Positions 1 through 9,177 of a stretch of DNA of 64,000 bases are shown one piece after another. Position 1 is the stretch's first letter; each line of letters begins with the position of its first letter. The translations under genes and the position numbers were made by a program. Source of the stretch: Bacillus sp. FJAT-27264 (GTDB taxonomy: Bacteria; Bacillota; Bacilli; Paenibacillales; Paenibacillaceae); NCBI RefSeq assembly GCF_001682855.1, contig NZ_MAQW01000001.1, forward strand, positions 1 to 64,000, written 5' to 3'. Under the pieces are notes generated by a model. That model worked only from the letters and a program-made list of their open reading frames with translations. It made no database searches and was not told where the DNA came from.

Positions 1-1
1 G

Positions 2-1267
2 GGAGTGTCTGTCTTAGTTCTTCCTGGTGATGTAGCCGCTTTCGAATACGATGAAAGCTCGGTTCCGGAACGCGTCATCCATTCCACTCAGCCGATAGTC
101 AGCCCTTCTACAAACGAATTGAAGACGCTTGCCGACTACTTAAACAAAGGCAAGAGAATCACCTTGCTATGCGGTGCCGGCTGTGCGGGAGCTCATGCTT
201 CACTCATGAAGCTGTGCAAGAAGCTGCAATCCCCAATGGTCATAGCGCTACGAGGAAAAGAATATCTGGAATATGACAATCCGTATTCCGTCGGATTAAC
301 CGGTCTCATTGGATACTCTTCCGGATATCACGCCATGATGGAATGCGATGTCTTACTCATGCTGGGTACCGATTTTCCATACCGGCAATTTTATCCGCAA
401 GAAGCGACCATCCTTCAGGTTGATTTGGATTCCTCCCGACTAGGCCGGCGAACGCCGCTCGCATACGGGGTGTGCGGAGACGTGAAGACGACGGTCGATA
501 TGCTGTTACCCCTATTAAAGGAACCGCACTCCCCTGATCATCTGCAGCGCTTTGCCGCACATTATGCCAAAGTCCGCGCGGAACTGGACAATCTTGCAGA
601 TTCCGGCCGAGCGCCTATTCATCCGCAATACCTCATGAAGGTAATCAGCGATCTCGCAGATGAGGATGCCGTTTTGACTTGCGATGTTGGGACACCGACT
701 GTTTGGGCTGCCCGATACTTGAGAATGAATGGAAAAAGAAGGATTTTGGGCTCGTTTAACCACGGGACAATGGCGAACGCCATGCCTCAGGCGATTGGGG
801 CACAGGTTGCACAGCCGGGACGCCAGGTCATCTCGCTGTCAGGGGACGGGGGACTCACCATGCTGCTCGGAGATCTATTGACCCTTCGTCAGCATAAGCT
901 CCCGATCAAGATCGTTGTCTTTAATAATGGTGCGCTTGGATTCGTGGAATTGGAAATGAAAGCAGCCGGTTTTTTAGAATTCGGAACGGAGCTCGACAAT
1001 CCAAACTTTGCGGTACTGGCTCAAGCCATGGGAATCGAAGGAATCCGGGTCGAGGATCCGAATGATCTGGTAAGCGCTGTTCGCCGAGCGTTCGAACACA
1101 GCGGTCCGGTAGTGCTGGACGTCGTCGTCAATCGTCAAGAGCTGGCTATGCCGCCGAAGATCAACTTCGAGCAGGCACGCGGATTTACGATGTGGATGCT
1201 GAAAGCCATTTTGAACGGGCAGGGCAACGAAATCATCGAACTGGCGAAAACCAATCTCCTTCGGTAA
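2..1267 (+). CDS. Pyruvate oxidase / quinone-dependent pyruvate dehydrogenase (PoxB/YdaP-like), 5' truncated
   Basis: This is a thiamine-diphosphate enzyme that decarboxylates pyruvate to acetate (PoxB type) or acetyl phosphate. The visible 420 residues cover the middle nucleotide-binding domain and the C-terminal ThDP domain, which carries the GDGG...FNN signature (about residues 278-306). The tail EIIELAKTN resembles the membrane-associating end of PoxB. The frame is open to the window edge, so the N-terminal pyrimidine-binding domain (roughly 150 residues) lies outside. The GTG at base 5 is not the true start. A strong hairpin terminator follows, so it ends its transcription unit. Family certain; electron acceptor unresolved. 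Confidence 0.85.
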   Translation, partial: GVSVLVLPGDVAAFEYDESSVPERVIHSTQPIVSPSTNELKTLADYLNKGKRITLLCGAGCAGAHASLMKLCKKLQSPMVIALRGKEYLEYDNPYSVGLTGLIGYSSGYHAMMECDVLLMLGTDFPYRQFYPQEATILQVDLDSSRLGRRTPLAYGVCGDVKTTVDMLLPLLKEPHSPDHLQRFAAHYAKVRAELDNLADSGRAPIHPQYLMKVISDLADEDAVLTCDVGTPTVWAARYLRMNGKRRILGSFNHGTMANAMPQAIGAQVAQPGRQVISLSGDGGLTMLLGDLLTLRQHKLPIKIVVFNNGALGFVELEMKAAGFLEFGTELDNPNFAVLAQAMGIEGIRVEDPNDLVSAVRRAFEHSGPVVLDVVVNRQELAMPPKINFEQARGFTMWMLKAILNGQGNEIIELAKTNLLR

Positions 1268-1332
1268 TAAATACACAGACGAGGAGAATATACAGTTGAA
1301 AACGTACGTCGTATGTAAAAAAATGAATTCTT

Positions 1333-1369
1333 AAACCGTTAAACTTATAAAAGTTCAACGGTTTTTTAT
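1333..1369 (+). terminator. Intrinsic terminator after the pyruvate oxidase gene
   Basis: A 14-bp stem with one mismatch (1333-1346 with 1351-1364), a 4-base loop and a T-rich tail. Confidence 0.85.
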
Positions 1370-1792
1370 TTGACGGATTGTCAAGCTAAGTGCGACAGAT
1401 CCTCTGAAAAGGATTCGTGAGCGGTTCTCCAACTTTTCATCATGCAGAAACTGCAAGAAGTATAGTAAACATATCATACACAAGAACGAGATGAGGCCTG
1501 TAAGTAAATGGGACATGATATTTCACGGAATATTAAGTAGACTCTGATGGAGCAACATCCTGGTGTCGGCTAGGTTATGGTTCATTTGAATCCCCTGATA
1601 TGAGAAGCCGCTCTCCTGATTGGAGAGACTGGCTTTTTTATTACATCGGATCAAGTTTTAGTTCAGAAACACAAGCTATGCAGTATATATAATGAATGAC
1701 TCACGAAAAAGGAGGGAGAGGAGTAAGAGGCACTACAGTGTGAACTGTTCGTTAATTTCCTGGATCGATAAAACTTAGAAGAGGTGATTAGT
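1370..1792. other. Gene-free stretch with an orphan terminator
   Basis: No convincing reading frame. A hairpin with T-tail at 1605-1638 (arms AGCCGCTCTCC and GGAGAGACTGGCT) has no gene in front of it, so it may end a small RNA or mark a lost gene. An A+T-rich TATATAAT block near 1683-1691 may be a promoter for the small gene at 1793. Confidence 0.5.
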
Positions 1793-2098
1793 ATGTCACA
1801 AGCGTCTATCCCGAATATTACGCCTACGATTAGTCTTACAGTAAACCAAACGGTAGCCTTGCTGTTAGGCTCCATAGCACTTGAAGAGCTGGCTCTCGCC
1901 CACATCATGAATGCTGAGGCAGAGAAGATCCAATACGTACTAGGAACACTGAAACCTGGTGTCACCCCACGAGCTACTTTATCTGATCTGTTGGCAATTG
2001 ATAACAGTGTTCGCAAGACGCTACAGGAAGTGGTGCGAAAAGAAGTTTTGCTACTGCAGAAGTTGGAAGGGGTCTTACCGCTTGTGTCTGTAGTTTAA
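1793..2098 (+). CDS. Small preface-domain protein, type A copy 1
   Basis: A 101-residue protein starting MSQASIPNITPT, nearly all predicted helix, with SIALEEL and NAEAEKIQ motifs in the first long helix and a second helix rich in K, E and L (VRKEVLLLQKLEG). The same domain precedes the collagen stretch of the gene at 6015, where it is known as a collagen-like repeat preface domain. Here it stands alone. The start is ATG 1793, six bases after GAGGTG; an upstream in-frame GTG at 1784 lies inside the ribosome site. No signal peptide or membrane segment. Biochemical role unknown; a spore-surface or assembly role is inferred from context. Confidence 0.75.
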   Translation: MSQASIPNITPTISLTVNQTVALLLGSIALEELALAHIMNAEAEKIQYVLGTLKPGVTPRATLSDLLAIDNSVRKTLQEVVRKEVLLLQKLEGVLPLVSVV

Positions 2099-2121
2099 AA
2101 TAAATTATAGCTTGAAAGAAC

Positions 2122-2164
2122 GTGGGAGGGACTCTAACGCGGATCAGTCTCTGCCAAGTTTTTT
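2122..2164 (+). terminator. Weak or degenerate terminator after type A copy 1
   Basis: An imperfect stem (GGGACT with AGTCTC plus outer GG/CC pairs) followed by six T. It is a worn version of the strong terminator in the same place after copy 2. Confidence 0.5.
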
Positions 2165-2336
2165 ATGATCTCATTTTAGGAAAAGCTCATGGATAAAATA
2201 CCTTGTACATATACCTTGTACATTAGAAATCAGGCTTTACTCTTCAAGTCAACAGAAATGGGTAAACCACGTATGAAGCTATAAGCACGGTAAGATTACT
2301 GTTAAGGACTATATCGAATAGAGGGGAATGAACAAG

Positions 2337-2651
2337 ATGAGTATGCCGAATATTCCGGATATCAAGCCGGATATCATTCTGAAGAGACCGGAGGTTGTTA
2401 ATCTTCTCCTCACGTCTATCGCTCTGGAGGAAATCAGTCTGTCGCACATTGTGAATGCGGAAGCAGAGAAGCTACAGAAGGTGATCCAAGAGCATTGCTT
2501 CAGTCTGGAAGATGCGCTTGCGATCAATGACAGCGCCGAGCGGACATTAAGGACGGTAATCAAGAATCAGATGCTGCTGCATTTTAAGCTGGAAGATGTA
2601 GTGAGGTTGGAGGAACGGCATGTGTTTCTAGAGGAATTCATTGAAGAATAA
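2337..2651 (+). CDS. Small preface-like helical protein, type B copy 1
   Basis: A 104-residue protein starting MSMPNIPDIKPDI, with a type-A-like core (SIALEEISLSHIVNAEAEK) but a different second half (AERTLRTVIKNQMLLHFKLEDVVRLEE). ATG 2337 is preferred to ATG 2328 because GAGGGG ends one base before 2328 but ten bases before 2337. It is close to the copy at 3411 over its full length. Function unknown. The A-then-B order repeats immediately downstream, which suggests the two are used together. Confidence 0.72.
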   Translation: MSMPNIPDIKPDIILKRPEVVNLLLTSIALEEISLSHIVNAEAEKLQKVIQEHCFSLEDALAINDSAERTLRTVIKNQMLLHFKLEDVVRLEERHVFLEEFIEE

Positions 2652-2868
2652 GGTGTGGGAGCTATTGACTCGACCGTTCCAGATCGGTTTATGTGTTGCT
2701 TAGTTTGAAAGTGAAATAATGTATTTCGAATTTCTGGTTCAGTTGATCAAGCCATACAGCATATAAAAGATAACAGAACGAAGAGGAAGAGTAATACTGA
2801 GCATCACAGTATTATCGCCCTGTCGTTAGTAATGAAGGTTCACCAAAAAAATGAATGAGGTGATTGGT

Positions 2869-3186
2869 TTGTCACAAGCGAACATCCCGAACATTACACC
2901 TACGATTAGTCTCACAATTGACCAGACGGTAGCCTTACTGTTAGGCTCCATAGCACTTGAAGAGCTGGCTCTAGCCCATATCATTAATGCTGAGGCAGAA
3001 AAAATCCAATACGTACTCGGAACATTGGGACCTGGACTTACCCCTCCAGCAACGCTATCTAATCTGCTGACCATTGATGCTAGTGTGCGCAAAACACTAC
3101 AAGAAGTGGTCCGTAAGGAAGTTCTGCTGCAGCAGAAGCTGGAAGGCGTCTTGTCGCTTGTACCAACAACTACGCCGATACCTTAA
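2869..3186 (+). CDS. Small preface-domain protein, type A copy 2 (TTG start)
   Basis: A 105-residue paralogue of the 1793 gene, with the same [14 protein letters not shown] opening, SIALEEL and NAEAEKIQ motifs. Alignment with copy 1 (ATG) and the collagen gene (GTG) puts the start at TTG 2869, six bases after GAGGTG; ATG 2851 would add a non-homologous lead and overlap the ribosome site. The C-terminus is slightly longer (PTTTPIP). It is followed by a strong terminator. Function unknown. Confidence 0.74.
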   Translation: MSQANIPNITPTISLTIDQTVALLLGSIALEELALAHIINAEAEKIQYVLGTLGPGLTPPATLSNLLTIDASVRKTLQEVVRKEVLLQQKLEGVLSLVPTTTPIP

Positions 3187-3209
3187 AAGTCAAAAGGTGG
3201 ATTGTAAGA

Positions 3210-3255
3210 GCGTGGCGGGAGCTGATGAGAATCAGACCCACCACGCTTTTTTTTA
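3210..3255 (+). terminator. Strong intrinsic terminator after type A copy 2
   Basis: GCGTGG-GGG pairs with CCC-CCACGC across a 17-base loop, followed by eight T. Confidence 0.85.
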
Positions 3256-3410
3256 TCATTTTTTTCGGAAAAGCTCATGGATGGAACGACTCGTACATAG
3301 ATATGATTGTATAATACCCGCCCGGCTTAGTAACCATCATATGCATATGCAGCCGTTTCGTGCATGCGGCATCATGACGGGGGTGATAGCAGCAGAAAGG
3401 GATGAACAAG

Positions 3411-3725
3411 ATGAGTATGCCGAATATTCCGGATATCAAGCCTGAGATTATTTTAAAGAGGCCTGAGGTGATCAATCTTCTCCTTACGTCCATTGCTCTG
3501 GAAGAGATCAGTCTATCACACATTGTCAATGCAGAAGCAGAGAAGCTGCAGAAGGTGATTCAAGAGCACTGTTTTAGCCTGCAAGATGCACTTCAGATTA
3601 ATGACAGTGCCGAGCGGACATTAAGGACGGTGATCAAGAATCAGATGCTGCTGCATTTCAAGCTGGAAGATGTGGTGAGGCTGGAAAAACAGGATGTGTA
3701 TGTGGAGGAGTGCATGGAAGAATAG
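3411..3725 (+). CDS. Small preface-like helical protein, type B copy 2
   Basis: A 104-residue near-copy of the 2337 gene, starting MSMPNIPDIKPEI and ending VYVEECMEE. The start at 3411 is chosen because GAAAGGG abuts ATG 3402 but sits nine bases before 3411. Only 17 bases separate its stop from the type C gene at 3743, so the two are likely cotranscribed. Function unknown. Confidence 0.72.
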   Translation: MSMPNIPDIKPEIILKRPEVINLLLTSIALEEISLSHIVNAEAEKLQKVIQEHCFSLQDALQINDSAERTLRTVIKNQMLLHFKLEDVVRLEKQDVYVEECMEE

Positions 3726-3742
3726 GGTGAAGGAGGAGAAGG

Positions 3743-4141
3743 ATGGAGATCAAAGGAATCACGTCAATCCGGTCTGTTCCTGCAATGGACGAAGCCGTAT
3801 CTCATCTGATTGAATCCATTGCATCCGAAGAAAAAGCCCTCTCGAGACTGCTGGAGACGAAAGCAGAACATATCCGTGTCTTCTCCAAGCAAAATCAGGA
3901 CCAGCGCAGTTCTGCAGCAGCAGATAACATGCGATTCAACCAATCGGTTACCCAGTTCATGGACTCTGTTGTGATGGCTGAATGGATGCTGCTCAAAAAG
4001 CTGGATACTGTGCTTCAACTGGATCAGGAAAAACGGAAAGATTATTCTCAGGAAAAAAGCCGTAAAGAACTGGAAAATTTAGAGGATATGCAAGATATAT
4101 ATTGGGAAGACGGGTGTATTTTCGATGAAGATTGGAAGTAG
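3743..4141 (+). CDS. Preface-related helical protein, type C copy 1
   Basis: 132 residues after a GGAGGAG site. The core LIESIASEEKAL...ETKAEHI lines up with SIALEEL...NAEAEKI of types A and B, and QFMDSVVMAEWMLLKKLDTVL lines up with their second helix, so I infer a third branch of the same family. The C-terminal 35 residues are acidic and aromatic (DMQDIYWEDG). No membrane segment or signal. Function unknown. Confidence 0.68.
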   Translation: MEIKGITSIRSVPAMDEAVSHLIESIASEEKALSRLLETKAEHIRVFSKQNQDQRSSAAADNMRFNQSVTQFMDSVVMAEWMLLKKLDTVLQLDQEKRKDYSQEKSRKELENLEDMQDIYWEDGCIFDEDWK

Positions 4142-4194
4142 CATGCAAGGTGGAACAGAAGGACAACAAATCAGGTAAGAAAAGGGTGGTGACT

Positions 4195-5013
4195 GTGAAG
4201 AGTAAACCCGGGCTGAACAATCATAATTCTCGTAAGCAAATGACAGCCTCCGTCATTCACATTTGCACTGGAATCATAGATGGAACAAGAGCAGGCACAG
4301 ATAAAGAAAATAGTCAGCTTGAATTTCAGATGATGAACATGTTTCAGACACTCGTTCAGTTTCATATTCAAGCGAAACGAAAGCAGATTGCCATGGATTA
4401 TATGAATGCGGCCGCTGAATTGAGCGATTACAGGGATGATCAACTTAGCGGCTCAGCCCTTGATCATAGCTCCTTGCCTGAGCTTTACACCTTCATGGAA
4501 AAGCTGCAACAAAAGCCGTTTCAGAACTCGTATTGTATGGAGCGCGTGCTCGAGAACCTTGACTATTTGTCCACATGCTACACTCCTCAAGCAGACTTGC
4601 ATGAACAGCCACAAGCGCAAGTAGAAGCTCTCATTGAAGAGCACACGGTAACTCAAGCAAAAGATCAAATAGAGCCTCTGACAGAAGCGCATATGGAAAC
4701 ACAGATCCGGTCCATTCATGAGGAGCCTGAGGATAATCAACAGACAGCGGACAAAGAATCTCCTGGCCCTCAAGCACCTCAAGTGAACCCGGTATGGGAG
4801 CCTTTAGAGTCTCAAGAAGAGGAGGTTCTGAAGAATACCCAAGCTAAAGTGTTCAATAATCTGCGCATTGGAGTGAAAGAGAAGAGCAGGAACACAGCTT
4901 CTCCCTCTAATCGTGGAAAGCATTCTCCAGCTATGCAGCCTCCGGAAATTTTTGGTGAAATCAGTATTAGCATCGGCCAGACTCGTTACGTTCGTTATCT
5001 GAAATCTTTCTAA
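4195..5013 (+). CDS. Unrecognised protein inside the preface-domain island
   Basis: About 272 residues from GTG 4195, which follows AAAGGGTGG; the frame stays open upstream to TTG 4132 inside the previous gene, but that start has no good ribosome site. Three parts are visible: an N-terminal helical region (about 25-100) with FQTLVQFHIQAKRKQI; a Gln/Glu-rich low-complexity linker with repeated EALIEEH/EPLTEAH segments (about 150-210); and a basic, Pro/Ser-containing tail ending in a short beta-like stretch (FGEISISIGQTRYVRYL). No family recognised. Its position between two type C genes suggests shared regulation and perhaps a coat or assembly role. Confidence 0.55.
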   Translation: MKSKPGLNNHNSRKQMTASVIHICTGIIDGTRAGTDKENSQLEFQMMNMFQTLVQFHIQAKRKQIAMDYMNAAAELSDYRDDQLSGSALDHSSLPELYTFMEKLQQKPFQNSYCMERVLENLDYLSTCYTPQADLHEQPQAQVEALIEEHTVTQAKDQIEPLTEAHMETQIRSIHEEPEDNQQTADKESPGPQAPQVNPVWEPLESQEEEVLKNTQAKVFNNLRIGVKEKSRNTASPSNRGKHSPAMQPPEIFGEISISIGQTRYVRYLKSF

Positions 5014-5022
5014 CGGAAGGGA

Positions 5023-5124
5023 ATGAACATGAAGAGGATACCAATTATTCCGAATATCAAGACAGGAGACGCAGGGAGATTGGGCAAGCAATACGAGCTC
5101 ATGGAGGATGGCATGGAAGAATAG
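5023..5124 (+). pseudogene. Deletion remnant of a type B gene (33 codons)
   Basis: The reading MNMKRIPIIPNIK then jumps to GRLGKQYELMEDGMEE. Its first part matches the beginning of the type B proteins (MNKMSMPNIPDIK) and its last part matches their end (VRLEKQ...EECMEE). About 70 central codons, including the whole helical core, are missing. Like the type B gene at 3411 it is followed directly by a type C gene, so the B-C pair was duplicated and this B copy then lost its middle in frame. A short peptide could still be made. Confidence 0.72.
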
Positions 5125-5143
5125 GAGGTGGAGGAGGATCAAG

Positions 5144-5551
5144 ATGGTGATCAAAGGAAACGCACCAGCCACGCCTGTTCCCCCAATGGACGAAGCCATA
5201 TCTCATCTGATCGAATCCATTACATCTGAAGAGAATGCACTTACCAGTCTCTTGGAGACGGAAGCCGGACATATTCGCGCGTTCTGCGAAGAGAAACTCG
5301 GTGAGAGCGGATCAACGGCAGGTGAAATTATCCAGTTCAATCATTCAGTTATCCAGTTTATGGACTCCTTCATGATGGCCGAATGGATGCTGCTCAAAAA
5401 ACTAGATACTGCTCTACAATTGGATCAGGGCGATAAGAATGTTGCTTCCGGACTTTACGAGGCACAGAACCGCACACGCGATAATGTTAATGAAAAACAT
5501 AAAGGGTACTATGTGGAGTGGGATTGTTGGGACCTTAACGACGGTTGGTAG
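5144..5551 (+). CDS. Preface-related helical protein, type C copy 2
   Basis: A 135-residue paralogue of the 3743 gene (VIKGNA...PPMDEAISHLIESITSEENAL, then FMDSFMMAEWMLLKKLDTAL). ATG 5144 follows a GGAGGTGGAGGAGG tract; the in-frame ATG 5108 lies before that tract inside the remnant and is rejected. The C-terminus is again aromatic and acidic (YYVEWDCWDLNDGW). A terminator follows at 5614. Function unknown. Confidence 0.68.
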   Translation: MVIKGNAPATPVPPMDEAISHLIESITSEENALTSLLETEAGHIRAFCEEKLGESGSTAGEIIQFNHSVIQFMDSFMMAEWMLLKKLDTALQLDQGDKNVASGLYEAQNRTRDNVNEKHKGYYVEWDCWDLNDGW

Positions 5552-5613
5552 TCTTGAAAAGGGAATGGAAAATGTTCTGTATTTTATCATCCTGCCATAG
5601 AATCGCACTTATT

Positions 5614-5650
5614 AGCTGTATTCGGCAGAGTACCGGAACAGCTTTTTTAG
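5614..5650 (+). terminator. Intrinsic terminator after type C copy 2
   Basis: AGCTGT-TTCGG pairs with CCGGA-ACAGCT with one bulged A, followed by seven T. Confidence 0.8.
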
Positions 5651-5687
5651 CGAAGACTGAGCGTTATAAACGGATCAAGGGAGCTAG

Positions 5688-5903
5688 ATGATTTTTATGA
5701 GTAGCAGCGAGCTTATCTACTTATTGGCTTTCGATACGGCTTCACAGGACTTTTTGCTATGGCTCGAACCAGGGGATAAGATCGTGGTGATCGAACGATG
5801 GAAGTTCGGTGGCCTTAAGCATTCTGTTGAGGAAAAAGATCAAAGAATAGCAGAAGGAATTACGATCAAGAGCCGGGCTGACACGCTACTACTCTATAAT
5901 TGA
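5688..5903 (+). CDS. Small hypothetical protein
   Basis: A 71-codon frame after GGGAG, with its own hairpin downstream. The product is a mixture of hydrophobic beta-like and charged segments (LLWLEPGDKIVVIERW) with no family I recognise. It sits between two members of the preface island but does not share their helical motif. ATG 5697 is an alternative start. The moderate confidence rests only on ribosome site, length and terminator. Confidence 0.45.
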   Translation: MIFMSSSELIYLLAFDTASQDFLLWLEPGDKIVVIERWKFGGLKHSVEEKDQRIAEGITIKSRADTLLLYN

Positions 5904-5933
5904 GCTTCTCCTGTGGGGGAGCTTTTTGCTTTT
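5903..5933 (+). terminator. Hairpin terminator upstream of the collagen-like gene
   Basis: AGCT-CTCC pairs with GGGG-AGCT, followed by a T-rich run. It isolates the collagen-like gene from upstream transcription. Confidence 0.65.
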
Positions 5934-6014
5934 TGTCGAACTTCTTGTCGCCAAAATTCTTGAACAGCATAGTATAACTGAGACGAATGAAGGCAATAAG
6001 GGAGGGTGTTATTG

Positions 6015-7124
<1,110 letters not shown>

Positions 7125-7214
7125 TAATGCGTTAGTAATATAGTAGACCAGGTCTGTTGATTAACCACTAAATGGTAGGTAAAGAGCTGTTAACTCGTTA
7201 AAAATGAGGCGAAA

Positions 7215-7343
7215 AATAGACTTTTTAAAGAGCTGCTGTTCATTGACTCAACCAATATGACGATGGGGAAAACACGCTTGCCTTGGGCTCCCTATCATGG
7301 AGAGAGTACTGCGGTTAAGCCGCATGTAGCCTTGCAAATTGAC
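7215..7343 (+). pseudogene. Fragment of an IS4-family transposase
   Basis: The frame reads LLFIDSTNMTMGKTRLPWA followed by PYHGE...KPHVAL. This matches the first catalytic block (I-D-S-T-x-x-x-G-K) of DDE transposases of the IS4 group as I know them. Homology stops near 7343 and neither the other catalytic blocks nor terminal repeats are visible. This is a relic, not a mobile element. Confidence 0.6.
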
Positions 7344-7572
7344 CACTTGTATGTCTCTCTCCATAGAGATTCGCTGAGAGCCTTTGTGGTTGCTTATTCG
7401 AACCTGGCAACGAGTGTGGAAGAGGCCACGAAGCATTTCGTCGTGGGTGTAACCCTCATCCTCACTTGTTTTTTCTTTGTTTAATTCAAAAAGTGCAACA
7501 GCAAACAAACCATGACAAACATAACCGAACACGAGTGAGGGCTTGGAAGAAATTTTCTGTGTGTGACTGGAT

Positions 7573-7728
7573 GGATACGTAATAGGTTTCGGTTCGGGAA
7601 ATATTAAGAATGGTCGAAACGAAATCTATACGATGGTTAATGAACAGGATAAGGAAGCTATGTTGTTGTTAGAGTCAATGGGGTATACCTTTTCTATAAG
7701 AATGGAACTCAAGGCATTGGATGTTTAA
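7573..7728 (+). pseudogene. Possible C-terminal remnant of a GNAT acetyltransferase
   Basis: A frame without a start reads ...MVNEQDKEAMLLLESMG, then YTFSIRMELKALDV and stop. The N-x-x-A...LxESxGY pattern is typical of the last helix-strand of GNAT N-acetyltransferases. No upstream coding sequence is preserved. The assignment rests on one short motif. Confidence 0.35.
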
Positions 7729-7793
7729 AAAAGGACACAACGATTTCCATTGAGCGACCGATATTCCGTCAACGTAGAACGATAGCGCCACTC

Positions 7794-7868
7794 AGGCTAC
7801 CGGTATAATCGGTGGCCTGTTGCTGGATCGTAAGCAGTAGCCGGCCACTTGACATGGCTGGTTTTTTA
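7794..7868 (+). terminator. Two hairpins, the second with a T-run
   Basis: A first hairpin of AGGCTACCG with CGGTGGCCT (7794-7818), then CCGGCCA with TGGCTGG (7841-7861) followed by TTTTTT. No intact gene precedes them, so they probably belonged to the decayed genes upstream. Confidence 0.6.
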
Positions 7869-8113
7869 GTCTGATGACTTTGTGAATATAACGTATCTGA
7901 AAACTACGCAAAGATTATTTTTGAAGGAATGATTAAATTGAAGCGAGGGATATTAGTTTATCTAAATGGAACTGATGACGTATCTATTAGAGGGAGTGCG
8001 AACCGCAATGAAAGTAGTCTATATAATGTGGCAAATCATAATTGTTGGTGGGCAATAACTTGGTTTTATTGTCGATTTGATGAACATCTCTTATAGTATG
8101 CTGGTAATTCAGG
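7869..8113. other. Gene-free stretch
   Basis: Short open stretches are present but none has a start, ribosome site and recognisable product. Confidence 0.4.
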
Positions 8114-8143
8114 TTGCGCATTGCTTTCCTAAACTGCTACAAT
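8114..8143 (+). promoter_or_regulatory. Predicted sigma-A promoter of the methyltransferase unit
   Basis: TTGCGC (8114-8119), an 18-base spacer and TACAAT (8138-8143), about 45 bases before the short ORF. Confidence 0.5.
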
Positions 8144-8189
8144 GAAAACATGAGCAATCATTCATATATAATATTTAGGGGGAATATGT

Positions 8190-8294
8190 ATGAAAACCCA
8201 TTTTGAAAAGGGCTGGCGAATGCAAGAGCTGGAAGTTATTCACTGTATAAGTTGTAATACTTGTAAAATAAAAATTCATTCTGTAATAACATGA
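8190..8294 (+). CDS. 34-residue CxxCxxC leader peptide coupled to the methyltransferase
   Basis: ATG 8190 stands seven bases after AGGGGG, a strong ribosome site. The peptide (MKTHFEKGWRMQELEV then IHCISCNTCKIKIHSVIT) carries Cys-x-x-Cys-x-x-Cys flanked by His. Its stop overlaps the methyltransferase start as ATGA. The downstream start has no ribosome site of its own, so translation of the enzyme probably depends on this ORF. It may be a regulatory leader, a metal or thiol sensor, or a small protein in its own right. Function unknown. Confidence 0.6.
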   Translation: MKTHFEKGWRMQELEVIHCISCNTCKIKIHSVIT

Positions 8295-8926
8295 ACAACC
8301 GCTGGAACAGAATTATCTATAAGCTTTGGGCTCCTGTGTATGATCGGGTTTTCAATTCAGGTGCTTTTGCCCAGGCGCGGGTAAAGGTATTATCAGGACT
8401 TGATTTAAGACCAGATCAGCGTGTATTGCTAGTTGGAGCCGGAACGGGGGCGGATTTGCCTCTAATCTCAGGGCGCAGCCTATCGATCACTGCCATCGAC
8501 CTTTCTCCGGAAATGCTGGCTGAAGCCCGTTCCAAAGTCATGGAAGATGAGAGGATCACATTTTTAGAGATGGACGCGCAAAATCTTGATTTTGAGGACG
8601 AATCCTTCGATGTGGTAATTGCAAACCTAATCTTATCGGTAGTACCGGATTCGGGACTGTGCATGCAAGAAATCGTTCGCGTAACAGCAGGGGGCGGCAA
8701 AATTGTTATTTTTGATAAATTCGCAGCCAATGGCCGGTTATCTCCGATTATGAAAGCACTCCGTCCATTGACATCAGTTCTTGGAACTGATATTGGCCGG
8801 GATTTTAACCTCCTTTTTCTTCCACATCAGGAGCGCGTGCACATTACCGAGGATCGACCACTGCTGATGCACGGGATGTATCGTAAAATTGTACTCAGGA
8901 AAGCAAAAGGCGGTCTTACGCCTTGA
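8291..8926 (+). CDS. Class I SAM-dependent methyltransferase
   Basis: 211 residues with a Rossmann-type methyltransferase core. Motif I is LLVGAGTGADLPL (about 47-59), the acidic ribose-binding residue lies in AIDLSPEML, motif II/III is VVIANLILSVVPD, and motif VI is FDKF. It belongs to the Methyltransf_11/UbiE-like group; the substrate cannot be read from the sequence. The start overlaps the previous 34-codon ORF by four bases and lacks its own ribosome site, which indicates translational coupling. Confidence 0.8.
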   Translation: MNNRWNRIIYKLWAPVYDRVFNSGAFAQARVKVLSGLDLRPDQRVLLVGAGTGADLPLISGRSLSITAIDLSPEMLAEARSKVMEDERITFLEMDAQNLDFEDESFDVVIANLILSVVPDSGLCMQEIVRVTAGGGKIVIFDKFAANGRLSPIMKALRPLTSVLGTDIGRDFNLLFLPHQERVHITEDRPLLMHGMYRKIVLRKAKGGLTP

Positions 8927-8959
8927 ATTGCAGAGTAAATGGGGGAATGCAATGTCACA

Positions 8960-9018
8960 GGACAAGAACTTGATCCCTTAGTCGATAATGGACAAGAACA
9001 TGGTCTCATTGCCGATTA
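8960..9018 (+). repeat. Left bracket: two tandem GGACAAGAAC repeats
   Basis: Two direct units, each GGACAAGAAC + wTGrTCyC + a variable GyCGAT tail (8960-8988 and 8990-9018). The second unit recurs in inverted orientation at 12052-12077. They look like the multiple terminal repeats of a decayed insertion sequence; no transposase is left beside them. Confidence 0.6.
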
Positions 9019-9177
9019 GATATTTATTAAATTATTTTTAGGTGGTAAAATCGTACATGTATTGTACTATAAGGAACAAAACTAAAGAGGTAAGTACTCA
9101 TTAGGACTTGGTGAATACCATGTTATTTTCTGAGTTCTTTTAATCTTGTCCCCATTGGCTTAAAATAATTTGAAATC

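Noticed and set aside
3074..3445. 123-codon plus-strand frame across the end of the 2869 gene
   Set aside because: It overlaps a strong terminator and two real genes in another frame.
7248..7532. 95-codon minus-strand frame over the IS4 fragment
   Set aside because: The opposite strand matches a transposase block; this frame shows no recognisable product.
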